Source: JBAZLV01 sp964586075
GTDB lineage: Bacteria > Nitrospirota > UBA9217
DNA: 64,000 nucleotides
Assembly (NCBI GenBank): GCA_964586075.1
Contig: CAZPGZ010000007.1
Span: 47,476-111,475, forward strand
Direction of reading: 5' to 3'
A program made the position numbers and the translations under genes. Under the pieces are notes generated by a model. The model saw only the letters and a list, made by a program, of their open reading frames with translations. It searched no databases and had not been told where the DNA came from. Positions 8,253 through 17,192 of the stretch are shown piece after piece; positions within the stretch are counted from its first letter, which is position 1; each line of letters opens with the position of its first letter.

Positions 8253-10073
8253 CTATTTTCTGATTTCCTCGAGTATGTTTATATCAAGTTTGTTCATGCC
8301 AAAATAGTCTTTCTCAAGCTCTTCTACGTAAAACCGATCAAGGCCGCTGTTTGTCAGAAAATCCTCACGCACGCGATTGTCACGGGAGACAATAATGTGG
8401 GGAAGCAAGTTGTTAAGATAGAACGATTCTTTTCGAATGTCGAGGATAATTTCTTCAAAAACGCTGTGTGGAATGGGCTGCTGGACGATGCCTTTTGCCT
8501 GGATTTCCCGATTCAGGTCCTGAATGAAAATTTCCTGGTCCTCTTTCGAATTCAACTCCGCGTAAATGCTTTTAAAGCGGTCTTTGATGTAGCGGTGGAT
8601 AGTAGTATAAAGTCTGTCGTCTTCATTGATTTTGCTGAGCGATGAGGAAATGTCCCGATAGGTGGTATCGCCGGCTTTGATCTGCAAAAGTCCCTTGAAT
8701 AAACCTTCAATTTTTTTGCGGCCATAGCGGGTGAGGTATCGGTTTTCCCGAAGGGGATCGATGAACAACTCCCGAAACAGATCCGCGTGAATCTCCTCGA
8801 ATACGGTTTTATTGCCGGAAAGACTGCGGATGTTGTCGTCACTCAGGGTTGCGTTCTCCATAAAAGCAAGGTTGTTGATCGTGCTTGCGGTGCTGTCGTA
8901 ACGGTCGAAGTAGGTGAGTATGGAACTCATTGATTCGAGTACGGACATGTCATTGGAGTCTCGCGCGTGTTCATCGCAGGCGCGGACGGTGTCGAGAAGA
9001 AGTCCCTCGAAGGCCTGATCTCGATACGTTGTGGATTTTTGTTTGGCTTTTAACAGCTTAACCAGATCTTCCAGGGAAAGGTGTCCGCGTATTTTGTCAT
9101 CCCTGAAGAACAATCCTTCCAGAATTGCACGCGTGTCCTTTACGTATTCAGGCTCTTCAACCTCTATGATTTGCATATCTTTCAGAAGGAGTTCGTCGAG
9201 CGTGTCGAACAGGTTATGCGGGATGTTGAGCCGCAGGCTCAAAGTCCGCAGGCGGGACAGCTTTGCCAGCTCGGAAGGATTCACCTCTCCTTTTTCTGAT
9301 ACGGCAATGAGTATGTCTTTGTATTCATCGACAATTTTTTTGTTTTCCGGAAGTTTATACATGCCGTCGATTTTAATGCGCTCTTGCTGGTAGGGGATGA
9401 TTTTATATTTGTTCGCAAGGTCATCCAGAATGGTATAGGCTTCCGCAGAAAGTATTTTCTGCTCAGAATATAGTTTGTTAAAAGTATTAAAATATTCCTC
9501 GTTGTGTTTGTTCAGCAGGCGAAAGAGAAAAACAAGGGCCCGGGCATCGTCCAGTATGTCAAATATTTCCCGGCACAGTTTGGTATCGTCTGCTGCGCCG
9601 ACCATTGTGCTTCGTTTGAGCTGTTTGCCGATGTTTTTGAGGATGTCTCGTTGAATTTCTTTTATCTCGGCTGTCCGGGAGGAATGCACGAAAAAAAAAT
9701 AGTTTGAAACCGCATGGCCGGTGAGAAAAACGTGATCAAACGATTCCTGGCCCGCCGTATCGTTGGTAAAGGTAATGCTGTCGCTTTTGTCGTAGAAGGC
9801 GCCGTACATGACAAGCCGGTTGGAAACATCTTTCCGCAGGAGGTCCTTTAGCGGGAGGTCGACGCCGAACATGTACTCGCACAGGCTACCGCCTGTGCCT
9901 GTAAAACTGATGCCGCCTGGTGATATAATGAATTCGTTTCTGCCGGAGAAGAAACGGTCTCCGTCTGCAAGTGATTCATAGCAGTATCTGCTGCTTAAAT
10001 CTGCGCCCGTGATGGTGACGAAATAATCAAGATTTTCAGCCGCATTTCCATGCAGTTTGATTTCATGAATCAT
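8253..10073 (-). CDS. Unrecognised 606-residue protein leading the lptFG operon
   Basis: I do not recognise this family with confidence. The protein has no signal peptide, no membrane segment and no nucleotide-binding or metal motif I can see. The first 140 or so residues look beta-rich (an ITGADLSSRY...ISPGGISFTGTG stretch). The rest is strongly helical and charged, like an all-alpha scaffold. It is the first gene of the minus-strand run and ends two bases before lptF. A strong promoter lies directly upstream, and the predicted transcription start nearly coincides with the ATG, so the message may be leaderless. A cytoplasmic partner or regulator of LPS export is one guess from position only. 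Confidence 0.85.
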   Translation of the reverse strand: MIHEIKLHGNAAENLDYFVTITGADLSSRYCYESLADGDRFFSGRNEFIISPGGISFTGTGGSLCEYMFGVDLPLKDLLRKDVSNRLVMYGAFYDKSDSITFTNDTAGQESFDHVFLTGHAVSNYFFFVHSSRTAEIKEIQRDILKNIGKQLKRSTMVGAADDTKLCREIFDILDDARALVFLFRLLNKHNEEYFNTFNKLYSEQKILSAEAYTILDDLANKYKIIPYQQERIKIDGMYKLPENKKIVDEYKDILIAVSEKGEVNPSELAKLSRLRTLSLRLNIPHNLFDTLDELLLKDMQIIEVEEPEYVKDTRAILEGLFFRDDKIRGHLSLEDLVKLLKAKQKSTTYRDQAFEGLLLDTVRACDEHARDSNDMSVLESMSSILTYFDRYDSTASTINNLAFMENATLSDDNIRSLSGNKTVFEEIHADLFRELFIDPLRENRYLTRYGRKKIEGLFKGLLQIKAGDTTYRDISSSLSKINEDDRLYTTIHRYIKDRFKSIYAELNSKEDQEIFIQDLNREIQAKGIVQQPIPHSVFEEIILDIRKESFYLNNLLPHIIVSRDNRVREDFLTNSGLDRFYVEELEKDYFGMNKLDINILEEIRK

Positions 10074-10081
10074 AACAAAAT

Positions 10082-10109
10082 ATTATAGCAGACCACCTTC
10101 TTTTTTCAA
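10082..10109 (-). promoter_or_regulatory. Promoter of the 606-residue gene/lptFG operon
   Basis: On the minus strand TTGAAA (10104-10109) and TATAAT (10082-10087) are separated by 16 bases. A TGC precedes the -10, giving an extended -10 element. Only 8 bases separate the -10 from the ATG at 10073, too few for a ribosome-binding site. Confidence 0.7.
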
Positions 10110-10277
10110 AATAAAAAATTTTTATAACACGGCAATAACATGCGATCTTTTTTAAGCATACTGAGAACAACGTGTGAATACATTTTCTTTCGAAGTATCG
10201 TACTTTGGTTCTGGAACCGATGAATACGGACAACCTGCTTCGGGTCGTTCAAGCAACGGGAAGAACCATAATGTTCT

Positions 10278-10306
10278 TGATAGCAGGAGACAGAAATCGT
10301 ATACTA
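10278..10306 (+). promoter_or_regulatory. Promoter of the TlpA-like gene
   Basis: TTGATA (10278-10283) and TATACT (10301-10306) are spaced by 17 bases, about 45 bases before the start codon. The rest of 10110-10277 shows no feature I can support. Confidence 0.6.
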
Positions 10307-10354
10307 TAGCAGCGGAAAGGTATCTGAAGGTAAGGGCGAAAATAAGCCGCTGTG

Positions 10355-10903
10355 ATGCGAAAATCGATAAGTTATAAGAAAAATTTTTTTTTGTATGTAC
10401 TGCTTCTTGGCGCTGCGCTTTTTATTGTCTGTATGATTGTGCTGGACAAACAAAGCGTCAAAAAAGTAATTGTGGCCGGAGATCAGGCTCCCGAATTTCA
10501 GGGAACATTATTGGACGGTCGCAAGGTCGGATTGCTGGACTTGCGGGGGAGGGTGGTGATGATCCACTTTTGGGCTACCTGGTGTCCCCCGTGTAGAGAA
10601 GAGATGCCTGCTCTTGACAGGCTGTACCGTGACTTCAAAAACAAGGATTTTGAACTGATTGCCGTAAGCGTAGACGAAGATGTATCTGATGTCGTATCTG
10701 CTTTCCTGAAAAACAATAAAATAACAATGCCTATCCTGTTGGATGCTCGAAAGAAAATTTCCGGACTCTACGGCACCTATAAACTTCCGGAAACATATAT
10801 TGTTGACCGCAGAGGCATTGTTCGCTACAAGGTCATCGGTCCTCGAAATTGGGGTAAAAACGAAAATATCAGAATAATTCAGTCTGCTCTCGATGGACAG
10901 TGA
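10355..10903 (+). CDS. TlpA/ResA-like thioredoxin-fold protein
   Basis: This is a 182-residue protein anchored or exported by one N-terminal hydrophobic helix (residues 10-30), with a periplasmic thioredoxin domain. The active site is WCPPC near residue 72 (HFWATWCPPCREEMP). The cis-Pro region is KLPETYIVD. Proteins of this type reduce disulfides in apocytochromes or other exported proteins, which would suit a cell making the c-type cytochromes found here. The frame also offers a GTG at 10352, directly before the chosen ATG. No cytochrome maturation gene is adjacent. Confidence 0.9.
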   Translation: MRKSISYKKNFFLYVLLLGAALFIVCMIVLDKQSVKKVIVAGDQAPEFQGTLLDGRKVGLLDLRGRVVMIHFWATWCPPCREEMPALDRLYRDFKNKDFELIAVSVDEDVSDVVSAFLKNNKITMPILLDARKKISGLYGTYKLPETYIVDRRGIVRYKVIGPRNWGKNENIRIIQSALDGQ

Positions 10904-10984
10904 ACCGGATGGCGTCTCTCTACTTATTTTTTTTGAAGGAGCGAAATTTCTTACCGGATTGTGTGAGAATAAAACAAACACACC

Positions 10985-12130
10985 ATGAAAAAGTTTTTGT
11001 TTTTTGGACTGGGAATCATGCTTCTTGCCGTATTGGCTGTTTTCTTCTGGGTTATGCACGTGCTTTCCGACCTGCCCGATGTTTCTTCTTTAAAGCGATA
11101 TCGTCCACCTGCCGCCGCAGAAGTGCTAGATAAAGACGGCAATCTTCTGACCCATTACTATGATGGAAAGTTCCGATTGTGGGTGCCGATTTCAAATGTA
11201 CCCAGCATCCTTATTCAAGCGGTGGTTACTGCCGAGGATGATACTTTTTTCGCACACAAGGGTGTGAACTATAAAGCAACATGGGACGCACTGGTCCATG
11301 ATGTCGAAAAGCGGCGGTTTGCACGCGGCGGAAGCACCATTACTCAGCAGATGATAAAAAACGTTCTCCTGAGCAAAGAAAAAACAATCAGCCGCAAAAT
11401 CAGGGAGTATGTTCTGGCAACAAAAGCGGAGAAAGTGCTGACGAAACGCCAGATACTCGAAATTTATTTAAACGAGGTGGAATGGGGAGAAAATATCTAC
11501 GGCGTTGAGGCCGCAAGCCGTTTCTATTTTGATAAACACGTCGGTGAAATTACGTCTGCAGAGGCGGCCCTTCTAGCAGGCATGCTTCCGAATCCCCGGT
11601 ATTTCAACCCTTACAAGAGGCCGGAAAAATCCAGGGACAGGCAGGAACGCGTGCTGTTCAATATGCAGCAGGCAAAAATACTTACCCAGGAACAGTATAA
11701 GACAGCGTTGGCCGAATCGCTCACGCTGAGGCGTGAAAGCGCTGGCAGATTTTCTATTCCCGCTCTGGGATATGGAGGCGGCCGGCCCTGCTATGAACGT
11801 GCGCTGGAACAGGCGCTTCTAACGGTCTTTGGCGACCACGTTGTGTATAGAAGCGGCAAAACAGTGAGAACAACGCTGGATAAGTCTCTACAGGCTGAAT
11901 TAAACAGGGAAAAGGACAGCAAAGGGAACGGCATGCCGGAAGAAGCACTGGTGGTGCGCCAGAATGGACTCATACGTGCCTTTGTTTGCGGACTGGAAAA
12001 AGAGCAGGAAGTACGGGATGCCGCTACTTCCCATTGGTTCACGTTCCCTGGGTATGAAGTGGGACGAATTGATCTATCCTCTGTAGAACGGGACGAAATT
12101 GTGCCTTCTGGTCAGGAAAAGTCGAAATAG
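10985..12130 (+). CDS. Peptidoglycan glycosyltransferase (GT51) without transpeptidase domain
   Basis: This is a 381-residue inner-membrane protein. One N-terminal helix (residues 3-24) precedes a GT51 glycosyltransferase domain that polymerises lipid II into glycan strands. The catalytic glutamate is in VTAEDDTFFAHKG (about residue 78). The motifs RGGSTITQQMIKN, KAEKVLTKRQILEIYLNEVEWG and EAALLAGMLPNPRYFNP follow in order. After about residue 240 there are some 140 residues resembling the linker before a class A PBP transpeptidase domain (TTLDKSLQ). The protein stops there, so the penicillin-binding domain is absent. It is longer than ordinary monofunctional MtgA. No convincing ribosome site precedes the ATG. 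Confidence 0.9.
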   Translation: MKKFLFFGLGIMLLAVLAVFFWVMHVLSDLPDVSSLKRYRPPAAAEVLDKDGNLLTHYYDGKFRLWVPISNVPSILIQAVVTAEDDTFFAHKGVNYKATWDALVHDVEKRRFARGGSTITQQMIKNVLLSKEKTISRKIREYVLATKAEKVLTKRQILEIYLNEVEWGENIYGVEAASRFYFDKHVGEITSAEAALLAGMLPNPRYFNPYKRPEKSRDRQERVLFNMQQAKILTQEQYKTALAESLTLRRESAGRFSIPALGYGGGRPCYERALEQALLTVFGDHVVYRSGKTVRTTLDKSLQAELNREKDSKGNGMPEEALVVRQNGLIRAFVCGLEKEQEVRDAATSHWFTFPGYEVGRIDLSSVERDEIVPSGQEKSK

Positions 12131-12175
12131 CAATACCCCCAACTTGCTGCTTCCTTTTTTTCACGTTGAGCAAGG

Positions 12176-13174
12176 CTAGAACTCGATATTCGGCCTGATA
12201 ATGAATTGGAAGTTGTCCCTGCCTGTTGCAAGCGATCCTGTATATTTTTTTGAGGAATCCCAGACAAAACCGACAGCCAGCGCAAGAGCGATCCGCCAGC
12301 TTTCAAACGGCCATTTTTTGTCCACTGTAAGATAATGCTGGATAGCGCTGAAGGTACGGCGGTCCATAGAGTACGTATATTCAATCCCGCTGTTGTTCAG
12401 CAGAAATGATCCCTCAGACTTATAATCAACTCTGCTTCTCCGGAATGAAAGATACAGCACATCAGTAATGTTCGGGTTGCCATGTTCCTTAGCTCCGATG
12501 CGAAAGCTCCAATTCAATTTTTTGACCGGTGATTTTCGGTCTCCTTTTATTTTCCACTCAATTTCCCACCAGTCGTCCTGAATCAGACGGTTATCTTTTA
12601 TATGGAAGTTGCCGTAACTGATAAGGTATCCGCTGTAGCCGAGTCCCTTGGTGTCCTGAAGCCCGGGAACGGCAAAGTTAGCAACATTTCCGAAAAGAAC
12701 TGAAAAGGCATACGGCTCCTCAAATCCGGCGGTAATGGTTTTGATCCAGTTAAAATTATCGGACACTTGAGCGTCCTGGTAAAATCGTTTCCAGTGGGAT
12801 CTGACATATGTTCCGAAATACGGCAGCGGATTGACGCTTGCCTCCAGTACAATGAATTGCGGAAGAACAGCCGCCCGGGAGAGCAGTGCTCCATAAATTT
12901 CTGCTTCAGTCTTTTCTCCGAGGTCAGGAATAGGTTTCTGGGTAAGAGCGATTATAAAGTCAAGGTCGGTGTAATAAGCATCCGGTTCAAAGACGAGTTG
13001 AAATCGCTTAAACTCTGTTTGGGGAGGATCTGTTACCGGTTTGCTTTCTCCTGTGCCCGGCTGATCGCCAAAAGCAGGCACTGATATTGCGAACAGCGCA
13101 ATGGTAAAAGAAAGAGCAGCGAACCATGCAGATCGTGATCGGCGCTTTCTGGCAAGAGCGATGCGTGCGGGCAT
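12176..13174 (-). CDS. Predicted outer-membrane beta-barrel protein
   Basis: This is a 332-residue protein with an arginine-rich start, a signal peptide of roughly 35 residues ending near VPAFG, and a body of alternating hydrophobic strands rich in Trp, Tyr and Phe. It ends in phenylalanine (IRPNIEF), the usual outer-membrane insertion signal. I cannot assign a family or substrate. It is convergent with the glycosyltransferase gene (45 bases between). Confidence 0.65.
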   Translation of the reverse strand: MPARIALARKRRSRSAWFAALSFTIALFAISVPAFGDQPGTGESKPVTDPPQTEFKRFQLVFEPDAYYTDLDFIIALTQKPIPDLGEKTEAEIYGALLSRAAVLPQFIVLEASVNPLPYFGTYVRSHWKRFYQDAQVSDNFNWIKTITAGFEEPYAFSVLFGNVANFAVPGLQDTKGLGYSGYLISYGNFHIKDNRLIQDDWWEIEWKIKGDRKSPVKKLNWSFRIGAKEHGNPNITDVLYLSFRRSRVDYKSEGSFLLNNSGIEYTYSMDRRTFSAIQHYLTVDKKWPFESWRIALALAVGFVWDSSKKYTGSLATGRDNFQFIIRPNIEF

Positions 13175-13328
13175 GGACGGAGCATAGCACAGAGAAAAAA
13201 AGAAGTGAAGTCCTAAATAACTAAATCAGCAGCAACAGAAATTACACGGCAATAATCAGCACATTCGGGAAAACAGGAGAACCGTTGAAAGAAAACTATG
13301 TTAAACGGGTCTGCTGCACAACTCGTTG

Positions 13329-16300
13329 TTATACCAGCGCTTCTTCGCGTAGTTTGACGGAAACCACCCGCGAGCATCCCGGTTCCTCCATCGTAATGCC
13401 GTAGAGCGCATCGGCCATTTCCATGGTGCGTTTATTATGCGTGATGGTAATGAACTGCGAGCGGTTGCTCATTTCACGAATAAGCCGGGTAAAGCGCGTC
13501 ACATTGGCTTCGTCAAGCGGTGCATCCACTTCATCAAGCATGCAGAAGGGGCTTGGTTTGACCAGGAAGGCTGCGAAGAGCAGGGCAATCGCCGTGAGGG
13601 CGCGTTCGCCGCCGGACAGGAGAGATATGGCCTGAAATTTCTTCCCTCGCGGCTGCGCGATAATTTCAATGCCGGACTCAAGAACATCAGTTTCATCGAG
13701 CAGGACGAGTTCCGCCTTGCCTCCTTCAAAGAGGAGCGAAAAAACCTCCTTGAACTTTTCCTGGATGGCATTAAATGCCTCGACGAAAAGCTCCTTGGTT
13801 TCTCCGTCAAGTTTTGCGATAGTTGCTTTAAGGTTGTTGATGGATTCGTTGATGTCGTTCTGCTGCGCCGAAAGAAGGTCATACCGCTCTTTCAGCTCAT
13901 TATACTCCTGCAGAGCGTCCACATTGATCGGTCCCATTTGATCAATCTTATCGCGCAGCTCGGTGAGTCGCAACGCAGATTCTTCCATGTTGATTTCAAA
14001 CTGGCCAAGCTCCTGGACAATGGATTCGAGCTCAACGTGATAGGATGTCCATATCCTGTCCTTCAGATGCTCAATCTTCATGCGGAGTTCAGTGCGCCTG
14101 ACCTCGCACGCCGTGAGCTGCTTCTGGGCGATCTCGATATCATTTCTGCTGTGACGCGCCTGTTCTTCCGCTGTCTGGAGCGCCTGCGTCTTTACAGTGT
14201 GAGCCTCTTGTTTGGCATTGTAGACATCGCGTTGTGCTTCAAGCGTTGTGATATGCTCCTTGATAGCAACCTCTGCTTCGCTGATGGAAGATTCATGTTC
14301 AAGGATTTTTGATGCAATGCCTTCAATCTCGGCTTCACGCCTGGCAAGGCGCTCGGTCATGTCTGATTCGGTGCTTACGAGCGAGGAAAGATTGCGGGCA
14401 ACGGCAGCGCATTTTTCCTGCAGCGCAGCGAGTCCCATTCTGATGTCGGTTATTTCGGCGCGTGCGGCTTCGAGATAATCTTTCTGCTGGGCTATTTCCA
14501 CCTGGACCGCTTCAATGCTGGCCTGAGCGTTCGAGTGTCCAGTCTCGAGATTTTTAAGCAATTCACTTGCCTGTTCAACGCCGGCGTTTAAATCACGACG
14601 CAGCAGGTCGCGCTCCGCAGACGCGGTTTCGAGGGCAGCGGCGTGATCGTTTGTTCTGGTGATCTCATCGCTGATGGCAGAGCAGTCTTTATTTTTGTTC
14701 ACCCCGTCTATTTCCAGGCTGTGAATCAACTGAGAAAGGTCTGTTTCCTGAATTTGGTCGGCTTCAATGGCATCTTCAACGGATTTTAATTCCGATTCGA
14801 GACCAGCGGTTACGGTTTTGAGCTCCGCGACTTCGTGCTCCAGGTCTTTTATCTCGCGCCGTTTGGTCAGCATGCCGGTGCCGCCTGCTTCTACGGTGCC
14901 GCCTGTTACAGCGCCCCAGGGGTCGACTATTTCTCCCGCTAGGGTCACGATGGTTTTGTGGATGCCGTTTTTGTTCCAAAGGGCAAGGGCAGTGTCCATG
15001 GTGTCCACGACCACGACGTCGCCCAGGAGGTATTCTGCAACATGGCTGTAATTATCGTTATACCGCACGATATTCAGGGCAGTTCCGATGACGCCGGCAT
15101 TGCCATTTTTTACGTACGGTTCGGTTTTTATTTCCCGCGGTGTTTTCGGCACGAAGGTGCTTCTTCCCCCGCCCTGCGCCTTAAGATAGCTGATTGCCTT
15201 GAGCGAATCATTTTGTGAATCCACTACGACGTACTGAAGTCGGTCGCCGAGCACAGCTTCTATGGCGAGTTCGTACTGGGGATCGGTTTCGATCATGTCG
15301 GCAACCAGACCGTGAATCCGCCCGAAACGGTTTTCCGCAGACGCTTCTTTCTGTGCCGACATGACAGTGCGAACACCTTTTTGATAGCCTTCAAGTTTTT
15401 GTTCCAACTCGAGCAATGACCGGAGGCGCGAACTCTGGCCCGCAAGCGCATTGCGTGCCGCCCCAAGGTCGGATTCAATGGTCTTTTTTCTTCCCATCGC
15501 GTCTTCAAGACGGGCGCGCAGTGCTGAGCGCTCTTCCTGTGCTGCGTTCCGGCGGCTTGCGACGGTTGCGAGTTCCTGCTCTTTTGCAGCGAGGAGCGCA
15601 GACAGCTCCGATAGTTTTGCTGCAATCTCCTGCTTTTCCCTGATGTCCCGCTCGTCTTGCTCGCTAAGCTGGGTCAGGCGGGATTGGAGATTGGCGATTT
15701 TTGCTTTTTCCGCCGCTGATTCATTCAGGGCGTTGAGGATGCCCGCCCTTGTTTCTTCGAGAAGAAACTCTTTTTCTTTGAGTGCCTGTGTCAGGATTTC
15801 AAGAGAGGCTGTTTTTTCATTCAGCAAAGAGCTCTTTTCCTGAATTACCGCTTCCAACTCGCGGGTTTCATCCCCGTGCTGCGTTTTTTGCTCGGTTATG
15901 CGGGACAGTTCCTGCCGCAGGTACGTTATGTCGGCAAGGTCCCGGTTGCGCTGTTCGTTCAGAGAGGCAATCTGGCTCTTCGATATTTCAACGCGGTGTT
16001 CGGACCGATTTAGTGCCGACTCGGTTTCGTGAATTTTATGCTGGAGGGCCGTGAGCTCGTGTTCGGCGGAAAGGGCGTCCGCACGGGATTCTTCCATTGC
16101 TGCTTCAATTTTGCTGAGAGCTGTATGCAGTTCTGTAACTTCATCCTCGAGTTTTTTGAATTCCCGGCTCACTGCGACCCAGTCCTGTCCCAGGTTGGAA
16201 TACTCGACGGCTGCGAGCCGGTGATCCAGGTCTTTCATTTCCGCCCGAAATTTCTGATAGCGCTCGGCTTTTTTGGCCTGACGGTCGAGTGAATTGACCT

Positions 16301-16910
16301 GCCGTTTCACCTCGGTAATAATATCGTTTACCCGGAGCTGGTTCTGCTGGGTAGACTCCAGTTTTGAGAGTGCTTCCTGCCTCCTGGCTTTGTATTTCAT
16401 GACGCCGGCTGTCTCCTCGAACAGGAAGCGGCGGTCCTGGGGCTTGGAGGAAAGAATCTGATCAACGCGCCCCTGCTCGATGATTGCATGAATCTTGGCG
16501 CCCACTCCGGCGTCCATCATGAGGTCGCGGATATCCTTGAGGCGGCAGGGAATTTTATTGATAAGATATTCGCTCTCACCGGAGCGGAAAAGTCTGCGGG
16601 TGATCTCGATTTCGCTGTACTGCCCGAAACCCGACGGCAATGATCCTGAGACGTCCGTGAGCGTAAGGGTGACCTCAGCCATGCCGAGGGGTTTTCTGCT
16701 CTCGCTTCCGTTAAAGATGACATCTTCCATTTTATCGCCGCGGATATGTTTTGCGCTTTGCTCTCCCAGCACCCAGCGAATAGCATCGGAAATATTGCTT
16801 TTCCCGCATCCGTTTGGCCCTACAACCGCGGTAATTCCCGGCTGGAACTTTACGGTGGTTTTGTCAGAAAAGGATTTAAAACCGATCATTTCAAGTGTTT
16901 TGAGCTGCAT
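13329..16910 (-). CDS. smc: Chromosome partition protein SMC
   Basis: This is a 1193-residue condensin ATPase that dimerises at its hinge and, with ScpAB, organises and segregates the chromosome. The Walker A motif GPNGCGKSN is at about residues 32-40. A first coiled-coil arm runs to about 500, the hinge spans about 510-650 (with a GGGRSTFVP segment), and the second coiled-coil follows. The head is completed by the signature LLSGGERALTAIALLFA and Walker B FCMLDEVDAPLDEAN. The frame extends five codons further upstream, but the ATG at 16910 directly follows AAGGAG with 5-base spacing and begins MQLKTLEMIGFKSF, the family's usual start. scpA and scpB are not in the window. Confidence 0.97.
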   Translation of the reverse strand: MQLKTLEMIGFKSFSDKTTVKFQPGITAVVGPNGCGKSNISDAIRWVLGEQSAKHIRGDKMEDVIFNGSESRKPLGMAEVTLTLTDVSGSLPSGFGQYSEIEITRRLFRSGESEYLINKIPCRLKDIRDLMMDAGVGAKIHAIIEQGRVDQILSSKPQDRRFLFEETAGVMKYKARRQEALSKLESTQQNQLRVNDIITEVKRQVNSLDRQAKKAERYQKFRAEMKDLDHRLAAVEYSNLGQDWVAVSREFKKLEDEVTELHTALSKIEAAMEESRADALSAEHELTALQHKIHETESALNRSEHRVEISKSQIASLNEQRNRDLADITYLRQELSRITEQKTQHGDETRELEAVIQEKSSLLNEKTASLEILTQALKEKEFLLEETRAGILNALNESAAEKAKIANLQSRLTQLSEQDERDIREKQEIAAKLSELSALLAAKEQELATVASRRNAAQEERSALRARLEDAMGRKKTIESDLGAARNALAGQSSRLRSLLELEQKLEGYQKGVRTVMSAQKEASAENRFGRIHGLVADMIETDPQYELAIEAVLGDRLQYVVVDSQNDSLKAISYLKAQGGGRSTFVPKTPREIKTEPYVKNGNAGVIGTALNIVRYNDNYSHVAEYLLGDVVVVDTMDTALALWNKNGIHKTIVTLAGEIVDPWGAVTGGTVEAGGTGMLTKRREIKDLEHEVAELKTVTAGLESELKSVEDAIEADQIQETDLSQLIHSLEIDGVNKNKDCSAISDEITRTNDHAAALETASAERDLLRRDLNAGVEQASELLKNLETGHSNAQASIEAVQVEIAQQKDYLEAARAEITDIRMGLAALQEKCAAVARNLSSLVSTESDMTERLARREAEIEGIASKILEHESSISEAEVAIKEHITTLEAQRDVYNAKQEAHTVKTQALQTAEEQARHSRNDIEIAQKQLTACEVRRTELRMKIEHLKDRIWTSYHVELESIVQELGQFEINMEESALRLTELRDKIDQMGPINVDALQEYNELKERYDLLSAQQNDINESINNLKATIAKLDGETKELFVEAFNAIQEKFKEVFSLLFEGGKAELVLLDETDVLESGIEIIAQPRGKKFQAISLLSGGERALTAIALLFAAFLVKPSPFCMLDEVDAPLDEANVTRFTRLIREMSNRSQFITITHNKRTMEMADALYGITMEEPGCSRVVSVKLREEALV

Positions 16911-17192
16911 AGATCTCCTTGGCAAACCATAAACAAGCGAATTTTCACCCGATCATTCCAGGCTTTTGAGAAAAAAGAGCATTTATAATCTAAAAAATCC
17001 TAATATTCCCCGTAGAAACCCATGGGGAAGGCAAACTATTTTGCAAAAATCGCAAAGTAGCGCTGGATGGTGAGTGCCGAAGTGATATTGTTAACAGCGT
17101 TTATATCATAAGCCGAGGGGTTTGTAAAGCGAAAAATAACAAGCTGAAGTATTTGTTTTTTCAGGACATACAATATATTGTGGTTTTTGTGG

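Noticed and set aside
13437..14312. 291-codon plus-strand frame opposite smc
   Set aside because: Antisense to the smc head and coiled-coil region; no recognisable domain or ribosome site.
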